Shown: one piece after another, positions 20,991-34,800 of the stretch
How the letters are laid out: each line of letters begins with the position of its first letter
Numbering within the stretch: the first letter of the stretch is position 1
Source: Ficedula albicollis
Taxonomy: Eukaryota; Chordata; Aves; Passeriformes; Muscicapidae
Direction of reading: 5' to 3'
NCBI RefSeq assembly: GCF_000247815.1
Contig: NW_004775934.1
Location: 1-64,000, forward strand
Length of the DNA: 64,000 nt
Notes under the pieces: generated by a model
Told to the model about the DNA's origin: nothing
Databases searched by the model: none
What the model saw: the letters and a program-made list of their open reading frames with translations, nothing else
Position numbers and translations under genes: made by a program

Positions 20991-21782
20991 AATTTCTAAA
21001 GACATTAGCACACATCTTTCCTCTCTCCCAGACATTCACTTCCTGTTTAGGCGAATCATTTCAACATCTTCCAAAAGAAACAAAACAGCAAATAAAGCTT
21101 TTAATCCAGAGCAGCATCACATCCTTTGTGCACTTTGATTCCTGTTAGAAGGTGCAACAAAGGCGGCAGGAGTGACAGCATGATCCATAGCGAAGGAAAA
21201 CAAAGCAACCAAATGTGAAACGGATGATGGAGAGCAAGACGGGACTAACTGCTAATGTTTTCCAGACAGTGAAACCCGTAACTGACTACATCTAGGAAAG
21301 TGGCTACTCTGGCACAATCACTACAGCATCATCTCACAAAAGGAAAAGTCCGAATTGGTAGCTACAAAAACTAGTCTTAATTTACTTTAAAGACAAAGTG
21401 CCTGGGGATAAATATGGATTAATCCAACCACAACCCTGTGGTATGGCCTGCTAGGTATGAGCTGTGATTTCATTTCTTCATTTCTATAGCCCAGATCAAG
21501 TATTTAAAATGAAAGCCACAAAAAAACCCTCTGCCGAATTAAACCCACAATGTCTTTGTAGATGTTGTGATGATGGAGCAGAAATTATGCCAGTTCAATA
21601 GTGGGGGAAAAACAAAAGCAAATACTGAAATAGTTGCAATGAATAAGCAATTTTATGCTACATGGTATTTAACACACACACAAAAAAATAGTCTGTGGGA
21701 AAACAGCTTGCTGTTTTTATGCGTTATAGAAAAGTAATGTGATGGATTGGCTCTTGCAGTTAAAGAATTAATATTGTGGATC

Positions 21783-22286
21783 TGTTAAGAGATGTTTTAT
21801 TGATGTATAGTTATGTTATTGTGATTTACTCTTTAGACATCCTCTGTTCTCCCCGTAGTCCCTTGTATTTTTTCTTTTTCTCCTCCTGCTTCTGTTGTAG
21901 CCACTGGACGGCCGTAGTAGTCTGGGCATACTGGGGGGCCTGCACCTGTGCCCCTCCCATGGGGTATCTGGGAGAAGGGCAGGCCCCTTGCTGGGAGGTG
22001 TGGCATGACAACACCTGACCTGCAGTAAAGTTCAAGAAAGTAAAAGCAGTCTCCAGCAATGACCGTTGAAGAAGGGTTGCCAGACAGAATTTGGGAGGGG
22101 CCAGGGTTGGCTGAGGTAACCCCCAGGGCTATAAAAAGCAGAGCAGCCCTTTTGCAGTCCAGCACGTGGCTGCTAGTCACAGGGACTCTTAGCACTCTAA
22201 TTTTTCCTTATTCAGTCCTTCTGTTGTATTTTGTTAAGGTTTAATAAGCCTTTTAAAATTTTAAAAAGTGAGCGTCATTTCTCACA
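21783..22286 (+). mobile_element. Solo ERV LTR (ERVL-like)
   Basis: It starts TGTTAAGAGATG and ends CATTTCTCACA. A TATA box ctataaaaagcagagc is at 22130, and an AATAA signal follows at about 22242, with a short U5. Size (504 bp) and layout fit an avian LTR. No target-site duplication is evident, and no internal retroviral sequence flanks it. Confidence 0.65.
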
Positions 22287-23726
22287 CTTGTTTTCAGGAA
22301 TACGTTCCTGAGGAGGCAGCACAGCTTCAGCATTTTCTCATGACACACTGACAAAGCTCATACCTTCTGTGGTGAGGAACATGACTGGAGTCGTCCTGAA
22401 CCAGGATTGCTCAAGTAGGTTTTATTCATAGATGAACAAGCTTTGCAAAACTGTGACTATCCTTCAGAATCCTCTTTATGTTTCCTCCCTCCACACTTTA
22501 GTTATGTACAGTGGTGTAGCTGGCAAGAACCTACATTAGGTCTTAATGCAGAACAACAAAATGGGATTTTTACTGCCGCTGAGGAGATAGTGATAGGTCA
22601 CTTCTCCCATTTGTTGTCATCAATGCAAGGATTCCATTGAATTGCTGGCTGTTGCTGCCCTGTTATTTTTCAGATAGATTTAGCTCCTTGCCTTTCATCC
22701 TGCTTCAGTTTTCACTTCAAGTGTGATGATCACACTCAGTCATGATCAGGCAGGTTGGGTGTCTCTAAAAATCATGCTGCAGTGCTGGAGTTCTGCAGGC
22801 CAATGACACTGTTGGTATCATCACAGAAAGTGGCAATCCACTTCTGCTACCAGAGTGTAAGGGCTTTAGGCAGCTGTACTAAAAGGAGATGGAGACAGAC
22901 CACCAGCTTACGGGATAAACGGTCCACATCTAAACAGAGTATGTGAGAAAATACAGGTCAGAAGTAGAGTTATTTGGTAATAATAACATTATGCTATTCA
23001 CCATGACTGGGCTGCATCTGGGCATACAAAGATTACATGACCATGCCTGTCAGGCAGGCAGCAGGGAACAATCTCTTCTCCACACAAGTGACCCAGACTG
23101 ACCAGTGGCCTTGTGGAATGCAAATTCCATGTCTGGACAGTCGTTTTTTACCATCAAGCAAAGGTGCTATTTGGCTGGTTAACCAAATATTACACTCACC
23201 CGTGCTCCCTCTCTGTGCCAGCTCTGTCTCTGGAGTGCACAGGGCTCGTAAATCTGTAAAACTGCCCCACATTCCTTTATGGGCACAGGCCTTGGAAGCA
23301 CTGAACAAGGCAGAAGAAGCCTTATGTCTCCCTTGTTGTATGCACTGTCTTGAGAAACAATGCACTGGGCAGTACCAGCCTTACAGGCACCCAGTTAGTC
23401 TCAGCAAAAGTGAAACTGATGGTTCATGCGTGGAAGTCACCACACAGAACACAAAATGAATGCATAGGGTAATATCCTGAACAGACATGAGAAAATAGGC
23501 AGAGGCTCAGAAGCAAAAAAAAATCCTGGTTTAACCTAAGAATGACCACAAACAGTGCTGACAGTGATCACACCCATTTTACCAGCTTTACAGTACAGTA
23601 CGTTAAGGACTAAGAAAAAGACCAAGTCAAAAATAAACCAAGACAGGAGCAGTATGGAAGAAAAAGAAACAACTTTAAAGAAAGCATGAAGACTATATTA
23701 AATGATGAAGAAGTTGTACTGGTAAT
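22287..23726. other. Non-coding interval, nothing recognised
   Basis: A 140-codon plus-strand frame at 23037-23459 has no recognisable domain, splice context or signal. No known repeat was identified. Confidence 0.4.
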
Positions 23727-23984
23727 GATTTTTATTGCTTTTTAAAGAAATACAAATCTTCTAACAATGCCTAAATTAGTGAACTTTGAAGTACCACTTG
23801 GCCACAGGCTTCTGACAGACTGTTTCAACTTCTTAAGGTATGAGTCACATCTTAAAGGTGAAAAATAACTGAAACTGAAAACATAAGTGGGTGCACCCAA
23901 TCTCAAAAGTCTCATGCTCCTTCTTTTTTATTTAAATTAATTTAAAGTAATTAAATAAAATAATAAATAAATAAATAATAACTA
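23727..23984. repeat. Direct repeat bracketing a poly-G tract, copy 1
   Basis: AT-rich sequence ending aataactA, repeated at 24799-25056 with one difference near the start (gctttttaa versus gcgttttaa). The two copies touch either end of the poly-G tract. Confidence 0.95.
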
Positions 23985-25056
<1,072 letters not shown>

Positions 25057-25550
25057 AAATAAAATAATTTAAACTAATTAAATAATTGCCTTTAAATAAA
25101 TTAAAAATTAACATTTCCACCTGCCTAGTTGTTTGTATGAATATATTATTCTCTCTTGCACTGTGGATGTAGAAGTACTTAAGGAGCTGTTCAACATATT
25201 TGGAGTTTGTATTTTTTTAACTGAACTACAAGATTGATTAATTAATATTTACGTTCTCATGCCGTTTATTGGGTTGAGAAAGCTTTAACTGTAAACTGCA
25301 TACTTAAACTATCTGCTATACTCTTGTAAACCCACGGACAACTTACATGAGGTCCATTGTTTCAAACTTTGTTTTGAATTTAACTGTATTTTTAAGTATC
25401 AACTGCACACTACTGTAAAATAACCAACTCAGTCAAAAAATAAGCTGGCAAGTAAATACTGAAAACAACACAATTCCCTCTTATTTTTCCACTCCTAGCT
25501 GCACGGCATGACTAAGAATGTCAGGAGGTTGTGTTGCCTTCTTCCTCATC

Positions 25551-25556
25551 TTTATT
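25551..25556 (-). terminator. Candidate YTHDC2 poly(A) signal
   Basis: Minus-strand AATAAA about 210 bases beyond the YTHDC2 stop codon. It is the nearest canonical signal, and a longer 3' UTR is possible. Confidence 0.45.
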
Positions 25557-25765
25557 GTAGCCATGCTGCTGGTTCTCATGGCCAAGTTTCAACAACCTAG
25601 ACCAGCTGAAAAATAATCAAAATTAATAAAATATTTAGTACCAAGTGTACTGGTTCTTCCACAAGCTACAAAGGAAAGACAGTACTGTGAGAATACATAT
25701 ATGTGCACAGCTTTTCCTCTACCACAAAACCAGCAAGCAATGCATGAATAACTACCTCTGTCATA

Positions 25766-25855
25766 TTACTTGGCATGCTCAGTCAGTTTTTTTCCTGCCA
25801 AAGGAATACGGTCCCAAAGCTGCAGCAACTGCTCGCCAACTTGTGGTTCCAGCTC
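25766..25855 (-). CDS. YTHDC2: YTHDC2 last coding exon
   Basis: Acceptor aatttctag. Encodes [19 protein letters not shown] then about ten residues ending HAK and TAA at 25766-25768. It is phase 0 with the exon at 26916. The extreme C-terminus differs from mammals, as expected for a variable tail. Confidence 0.93.
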   Translation of the reverse strand, partial: ELEPQVGEQLLQLWDRIPLAGKKLTEHAK

Positions 25856-28800
25856 CTAGAAATTATCAGGAAATCAGGGAAATCAGGCACTGCTACTATT
25901 GAGCATACAGAAACTATTTATTACTGAGTTGTTAGATGAGGTTGCTGGTGATTGCTTTCAACCTTTCCAGAAGAACTCTAGAGAATGTTGCTATTGGGAC
26001 AAACATTAGAACTCCCAGCAGAACAAGGTTTTCTTACTAGAGCTCAGCAGGAGATAAAAACTTTCACAAGCCACCCTGGCCTACAGGATGTTTGGGGTGT
26101 TCTCATGCACAGTGAGTTGTCAGTTCTCAAAAAGATAATTCCCAGTGAACACACTACCACTATACACAAGAACAGATGCACCAGATACTTTGTACCTCCC
26201 ACAGATCAGTCACTAACTAACTAAAGATCATTATTTTCCACATCTTTTAAGTCAAATTTCATCAAGTTTAGTGGAGAATGTGGAAAGAGAGGTCACAGGA
26301 AAAACAGTGGCCTTGTACTTCTCCCTCCAGTTTCTTACAACTGGAGAGAGATTTTGAAGAAGAGAAGGTGATATAAGAATTTTAGCTCTTGAATCATCAC
26401 GGAGATGTTTTGGGAGGGAATGGGGAGAGAGCAGAAACTGCCACACATAAATTTTGGCTTTCTGTAGTTGCATTTAGAGCTTTAACAAATACAAAAACCG
26501 TCCTAAGCTTTACTCTATCTCAAACCTCAGTATTCTCTTCAGGCTTTACAGAAAAAACCCTTACAATTATGAAGAGTATTTAGGTGTGACAGACAGCTAA
26601 GAGAACACATCTCAACCAAATAGGGCACAAACCTCCAGAACTAAATAACAAACTAAAAAAGAACCCAACAACTTCTTTTTGGAAGCATCCACCTTTAAAT
26701 AATTTTTTAAACACATAAGCAAGAAACTATTTTGGTTTTATCAAAATAGCTCCATTACTCCAGCAGTAATCCTGCATTAGCTGAACCTACAATACACCAA
26801 TGAACTGAGAACTCAGACACACGCACAAGTGGAGATACATGTCAAGGCTGAACAAGTTAATAAAAATTACACAATTCTACTGAGTAAAGAAAACTTTAAA
26901 AGAGAGTAATATTACCTGGCCATCTCTACTTATCTGTACTTTCTTACTGTCGTTCCATGGGTTGAGCAAATGGTGTGCAAACTGAAAAGGAATGATTTCT
27001 TTTCGGATCCAGTCAACCTTAAATACACCTCCAAAACCAGCAGATCCCCAGTCTTGACTTTTCTCACACCCGATAGCTGAACCCATTCTAGCAAAACCCT
27101 GGGACAAAAATTGAAATACAAAAGAACAGACATAATGGACTGTATCTGTCTGTAGTGGAATGAGATAAATAACCCAACTTCCTATGAAACTTTCAAAGTA
27201 GTTTCAAAGTGATTCACACACTCTCCCACCATGAAACTGGAGCTTCCAAAATGTTTACATGGAGATTACATGGAAAGTTGGAAGTATCGCTTCTTTTTCT
27301 GCTTCAAATAAGCCTTGTAACAGATTAAAAAGCTGTTGCATAACCATCTGAAGCAGAAGGAAATCAAGAATATTCTACTACAGTACAGTCCATTAGATAT
27401 TCATATTCCTTGTTACTTGTAAGTAATTTTTGCAAAAATCCATTTGTTCCATCTCATGTTCCCTCTATGTTAACAAACTTTCACACAGAATTAGGAGAGT
27501 GTAGCTGTTCTTCAAAGAAAGAAGTCAAGGTTGCTTTTATTTCCTTCTTTAGTGAAGCTGGACAAAATTCCAACATGACAAGTATTCGTAAAGAAATGAA
27601 TGAAACCCCAAACCCAAGACAGCATCTAATTACCTAAGGACACCCTGATTTACCCACACACCAAACAAGCCAAAAGTAAAGCCAAACCCATATGTATCAA
27701 CTATTCAGGTGAATTCATGCCATTTAGGATTTAGCAGTCCAAAAGATGGGAGCTCACCGTGTAAATTACCAGCGCACACTGCTGTTGTAAGCAGTCTTAG
27801 ATAGCCCAAACCAGACTTAAATGATAATTAATAAAAGGAACAGAGGAAAAAATAAATGTGGAATAGAAAGAGACAGTTGGGACAAGAGAAGATTAATAGA
27901 GGAGTTAATCTCACATTCCTATAAGGGTGCAGTGCACTGTCAAAACTGGAAGGGCAGTGCAAGATCAACTACTCCTGACTTCAGTCTGCCTTCCTTTCCC
28001 CACTTCCTTGTCTGAAAGCATCAGTGCAACAGCCCGTTTTCAGTATCAACTGACTTGCTGAAAATTACTTTCCAGTATTACATTTGAATTATCCAAACCA
28101 TCGTATGTAATACATCACTGTAATCCTTCAGAGGTATTGCCAAGACAGCTTTGTTTTGGCTGGTTTATTATATTTTAAATTCAGCTGACTTTTACAAATT
28201 GATTATATATGAATAAATAAGTTGAACTTTCTTTATGTGGAACAACTGAATTTAGCTGGCTCATAGCTAACTTGCAACTTTGCAGGACTAGATCAAGTTT
28301 TTAACTTCAAACTGATCACAGATTTGACCAACAAACTATTGACAAATATCTCACTGAATATGAAGTCAAGACACAGCTCTGGAAGAATCACGGCCAGCTT
28401 CCTAACTGGAAGTGAATAAAACCAGTTTTTATAAAAATTTTAATACAGAAATTTATGAGTTTCTTGGCTTTAGAAAGCTGTGACTTTACGGTAACTGCTT
28501 GCTCACTTACAATACACTGTTTGGCATGCAAACAGTAGCAATCCCCTACTTTGTTAGGATTTTTTGCTGTAGAGTACAAACATTTTTCTGACTCATGATG
28601 TTTGGAGACAATTCTGTCTCAGCTTTTGAGGGACAAGCATATTTCAGAGGAGAATGAAATATTCTTTCTTCAGCATAGATATTTACACATTTTTCTGTTT
28701 CTCAGAAAATCAAAAACATCCACACTACACAGAGTCATTTGCTACACCCTCCTAAACTATCAACCATTGCTAATATTTAGTTTTAGGTTAAGACTCACCT

Positions 28801-31800
28801 GAAAGCATCCAGACCCTTGAACAGAAAATATTAAGTAAACCATGCTGCTCTCCCAAAAAGCTCCATTCAGTTTTCGTTCATTATTTGGTGTAGTGGACCA
28901 TATTCCCTTCTGTTGAGAAATATCAATGTTCTGCAAGTTGCTACTTTTCATTATAAAGTATCGAACTGGCATGTTTTGTCTTGGTGAAGGAGATTTGCAA
29001 CCCTGGAAAAATAAATTAAATTAATAAATACAATAAAATAAAACAGGCTTTATTTATGAAGTTTTATACACATGAAGACAGAATTCCCTTGACTGTGCTC
29101 CTCCCTTCCTCCTCCAGGTACTAGAAGAAACACAGTATCTATCAGCTGGTCCAGTCTGAAATGGCTTTAAAATGAATTTCACATCTTCTTTACATTTTTA
29201 AAGCACTTTTCAAAATAGTAATTCATCCACGAGTAGTAGAGCAGAATAGGACTAAAAATTCAAGTGATTAATTATAATTGGTTTAAGTCTGAAATAACAC
29301 CAAAATTAATCATCCTAGACTGCAGTCTACAGCACACTACTCGCATTTCAACATTCAGGAAACGTTTTCTTCCCTTTGAATTAAAAAGCTGAAAGACTCA
29401 AGAGGAATTACTAAATTCTCCATAGAGTCCATGAAGTTTCCTCTCAGTGATCTCTTTAGTGTTACTGGAGGTTACTATTCAACTATATAGGGACAACTAT
29501 GACAATAATCTCACTAGAATTGTGTGCTTTGTTAAAATACCCATAAAAAAACCCATGCAGTCATAATAAGGCAGATAACACTGATAGCACAATACTTAAA
29601 GAGAATCAGTATCAATGTCTGCTATTAAAGAAACTGAGAAAGGCAGAATCCCAAAAATTCAGAATTGTGCCTAAAATATACTAATTTAGTTGAAAAAAAT
29701 TAATACACCTTCACTGTTTACTAGAACAAGACTAAAAAAAATCTAATTTTTTCTACTTTGGATAGCTTTACCTCGGCAGTCCACAAATATTATTTTTACT
29801 GTACTAAACTAGGGTAACAAGGATATTTTGTCTAGATCTTCAGTTCCAGCAGGAAGTATTATGCAGCTGTTACAAATGAAAAGTTGAGTTAGGTTCCTAA
29901 TTTATCAGTAGAATACCTAATAGTTGCAGAATGGTATCAGCAAGAAATTCTGTTACTTTTGAAGGGAAGGGTGTTCGAGAACTCTACCTTTCCAGATATT
30001 GGAGAAGAAGGACTAGCACAGGGGCTGCTGTCTGCAGGCTTCACTGAGGACTGAGATGATCTGTCATCTGAGGATCGTTTGGCGAGCAAAACGTCTTTTT
30101 CTTTGTACTTCTTTGGCTGGTGGAGTGCGGGAGATGTAGATTTCACTGAAACCCTGAAAAGGACATACCTTGAGTTTCACAAGCAGTTACTGAACAATTT
30201 ACATTGACCTGTCAGCCAACTGCATGACCACATGAATCACTGAAAGTACAAAATATATTAAACCCTTACAAAAAAAACCCTACTGATCACACATCATTTT
30301 TTAATGTTACAGTTAAACTTCTGCTGCTGCTTCTCAAAGATCACAACTCATGAACAATATTCCTGACTGCTCTCTCAAACAGCAAACTCGTGTATGAAAT
30401 ATTTCTCAGTGGGATTACAGTGCAGCATACAACAGTGTAACACCTTTCAACTGTATTTCCGCTGTTTCAACCTCCTTACTACTAGCAGAAATTTAAGCGA
30501 TGATTGTATACATAAATTGCAACCTACAGTGAGCAGAAGACCTCAACACCTTACTTTTCAGCATTAGAAGAGTCAGACAATTCAGTTTCTGTTGAGTTTT
30601 TTCTGCTGTTGGTTGACTTCCATGTAGATGCCAAAGGAAGTTCTTCACAAGTCACAGGTCTTGGTCTCTGGCCAATTCCTGAAGGCTGCTGCAGACCTGC
30701 AGACTGTTCTTCAGCACTCAGAACAGCTGTAATTGCTCTTACAGTTGTTTCATCAACCTGAGACCACGGTTTAGAAGGAGCTCGCATACGACGCAGGAAC
30801 AAACTGTGCCACTTCTGCCTGAGTTGCAACAGCATTCCAGCAGCCTGTAAAGAATTCCAATTCTGTTAAAGACTGATGAAAATTAGATCAGCCAGGTAAG
30901 AGGACCCTATCTCTTTCCTATCAGGCTGCACCTGGCATTCTATTCTAATATAAACAGGGTCCAAAATGCAAGGCAAGACTAAGATCTTGGAGAGGGGGAA
31001 TAATTAATATTTAAACTAAAATGTTAATTTACTTACTTTTCCTTGAGTGCAAGGTGATTTTTGAAACATTTAATTTAACTCTATACTAAACTTACCATTG
31101 TATTGTAAATCCACAGACTTTTTTTCCTTTTTATCTTTCTAGAAAACCCAATTCTTTCATGCTTTATGCTCTTTCTCTCAAATCAGTCTATACTAATGCA
31201 CTCTTCAGTCATACTTGAGGGAAAACAGCTCTAAGTGACATTTTTCTTACACAGACTTCTGCTCAAAAGTGATGACTAAATTCAGAAGACTATAGTCTAA
31301 TTCCAGTGTTATCAGAAATGTTTCCATTAATACAAATTTTTAAAAATCACTCTCTTGGACATGTCTAGGAGAGACAGTATTATTATGAGAGCTGGTAAGG
31401 CCAAGTGTTTCATGACCCATAAACTACTTCCTACAACAGCCACAGCTCCTCAATGACCTATAGACTTCTATTTCAAAGAGGTTTTTATTTATCCTTCCAA
31501 AATCTGACAGCAACTTTTCTTCAGCAACTCCAAGTGCTCCTTTTTTGATCCAATTTTGGTTATCCTCTCAGAGAAAGAAAAACACAGTATACCAATGTGA
31601 TTGTTCTCTCAGCTGCTGTTCAGATTTTGGCTGTCCCAGATCATGCTATGGCCTGATGGAGCACCATGCAGGACAGGGGGCCAGAAGGAGCAGAAAGGCC
31701 ATTATGCAGCCACTGTCCCCTGTAGCCATTATTTGCTGTCTGGCAGTTTCTTCAGAATCTGCTGACTTGGGGAAAGGGACAAAACTGCCAAGCTCAGACA

Positions 31801-34800
31801 TATAAAACATCATACTATCCACAAAGTTTTTGAAGTGGGTCCAACAGCATTTGGACTGCTGAGGCTTTCCTTCTCCCTCATGTGATAAACAGGACACCCA
31901 CATCAAGATGGAGGAAGAGGGATGACCACTCTCACTGTTGACTTAGGTGACTAATATTTTTTTTTTCTTTTTACTCATAGGTAAAAGAATTGAAAGATAT
32001 GGGTGATAGGTTATGAAACCTGGGATACTGAATAATGAATTCACATGACAGACAACTGGGCCAAATGGAATTGAAGCCCCTTAATTCTTGATGAGCTCAT
32101 GAAGTAAAGGCTAAATCAGAGTATGCAGTTAGAGAGATTCAAATGGAGCATGACATTCTTAGAGAAAATTCTTGGCTACTCAAATGCTACAAAAACCTTT
32201 TTACATCTATTTGCAATTCTTCTACATGAAGCAAACTCAGGAATGATTTCTTACTTACTTCAGGGTCCAGTTTGAGATGGAGCCATTCATCCAGCTTCAG
32301 TAGTGCCAGATTAGCAATTGTTTTGTCCTCCATCTCACTGTCACTGCTATCATTAGATGCCCCTCCCCCTGAATTAATGACAAAAGGTGCATTAACATTT
32401 CTATATTATTTCTAATTACATACAAAAAAACCAAACACTACTGTATTAACAGCAATAAATATTTTTCCTTCTAAAATTGACTTTAAAATGTAAACACTTG
32501 TACAACTACCTCTTCTTTTCTGCAAATACACTGAAAAGTCTTTGATCCAGATAGAAGCAATCAAGTAGCCAGACCTGCTGAAGGTCCTATTATGTAAAAA
32601 CCTGTACTAATGTAATGTGACTCAACTCATGTACCTTCATCAGTATTCATAAGCCACTATCAAACTTTTGCCTAAAGCTGTTTGCAAAACCACATGTGGC
32701 TCTATTTCCTAGTAAAACAGCAGATTTAAATACCTAGTAAGAAAAATATATATATATACATATAGCTATTAATTAGGAATCCTGATTTTCCTGAGGTGCA
32801 GTTCAATCAGCATGAATGCTATTCTGAAGTTAACTGTTTAAAAGCAAGACAGGAAAGCTTCAGAAATAAGGTGGACTTTAAGTCTGATTTAAAATGAGAA
32901 ATAGCAGCAGTTTTTGCTTCCATTCCAACACAATTTAAATAAGAACAAAAAAAGGAAATTTTTTAATGTTCTCTATTACTTACAGTTAATAGTACAAAAT
33001 TATACTGATTTTTACTAATAAAAATTATCAATAGAACGTATCTTGAAAATGTGTGTGTAAGGTAGAAGCAACATGACTTGTTTGCCATGTTTCTAAATTA
33101 TTCAGTTTGAATAATGTGGTTCAAAGTATCAAATAAAGTAGTCTGTAGAAAAACAACATACATACTACAATTCTCAGTACCAGTATTATCATTAGCATTG
33201 TGGCTGCATTCTTTCCTTACAAACTATACTGTAACTTCTGAGACCTCAGAACTGTGTAATTTATGGACATGAATGTATAAGGAATTGTAAAACTAAGAGA
33301 TTTATTACAGAACCTACACACTATTCCTGAATATCTACAGGAATTGTAACACTGTTGTTTTCAGAATCAGCCAATATATGTATTAAATATTACTGAAAAA
33401 TAAACCTTCCATGTCACACACTAGTATACCAATGGAAACATTCCAAATCCAGTGTACCTCGAAAGGATGAAGATGCCTGCAAGGCATTACTTGGCAGTCT
33501 GGCTGGTCCACAGAAGAGGGCCACAGTGACAGGTGTCACAACAGAGCAGCACCTGATGTTTGCTGTCTTGTGAGCTCTCGTCATTTCATCATATATAAGC
33601 CAGTCTGTAGGGAGGGCCTGGATGGCTGCAGCTTGTCCATTTGCTGGGGCAATCTGTGCAAGAGCAGGTAAGATTAGGCTATTATACCTGTAATTAACAT
33701 AAATCTTAACGTATTTCTCATTTTATCCACCAGGTTGTGAATGCCTCAGCCCGGCAGTGTTCAAATCCAGGCTGGTTGAAGCTCTAAGAAATCTGGACTA
33801 GTGGAAGGTGTCCATGCCCATGGTAGGGGGTTAGAATGACATAAGATTTAAGGTCCCTTCCAACCCAAATCATTCTGTGATTCTATATTTTGAGAAATAC
33901 ATATAAAAATACACGTACAAATAAAAAAATGTGGGATAATTCAACCAGATTCACAAGTTATCCTATCATGACAAAACAAAATATTTTGCTTTAAAAAGCA
34001 ATGTTAAAAAAGGTTTCAGAGCAGAACTCCTTGCTTTTAAAAGTAGGTATCATATCTTTAAAACAATTTCATAACTAGGTGTGGTTTTTTTGCCATTTTG
34101 CCTTGTTCAATCTAGGGAAAGGTTTAATTCAAAAATTAATGGAAAATTAATTAACACCAATTCTATCATCAGCTGGTTAGAACAGTATTTTCTAAAGCTG
34201 AAGTATTTAATGCTCATGCTGCTTTTAAAGTACTGACAACTAGGAAAAGACATTTCTAGAAAAATGTGCTCTTTTTTGTGAACTATAAATTCAAAGTGAT
34301 TTTACCTTTTTATACTGAGATTGACCAAGAACAGAGGTAGGATGAAATCGCACTTTCTTCTCTTTTGGTTCAGTCAAAACCAGGCTTTCTCTGTCTACAT
34401 GCACAAGATTGGGATACATCCCGGCCACTAAGGCAGCTTTAATTACAGCCCAGTTCTCAGAGTTAGTATTGACATCTCTAATATCAGCTCCTCCTCTGGC
34501 TCTCACAAAACCTAACAAACAAACAGGACAAAACACTGCCACGTTAGCTTGTGTCCGGCTCTCAAAAGGAGTTTGAAAATAATGGTGAAATAAACAACTT
34601 ATTTGTTGCATTTTTCACCACTGCCAACCTTAACCGCACCAAGAAGAAACCATTACACTGAAATCCTTCCTGATAAAGGGTTTCATACTAACACAGAATA
34701 CAACCATTTTCTACAATACGAAGACACTTCCTATGGGAATAATTTATTAAAACATAAAGATCCAAATAAAATCATCTCAACAGTGAAATGCAGTGGCATT

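Noticed and set aside
23037..23459. 140-codon plus-strand frame
   Set aside because: No domain, signal, splice context or repeat pattern; length is within chance for this composition.
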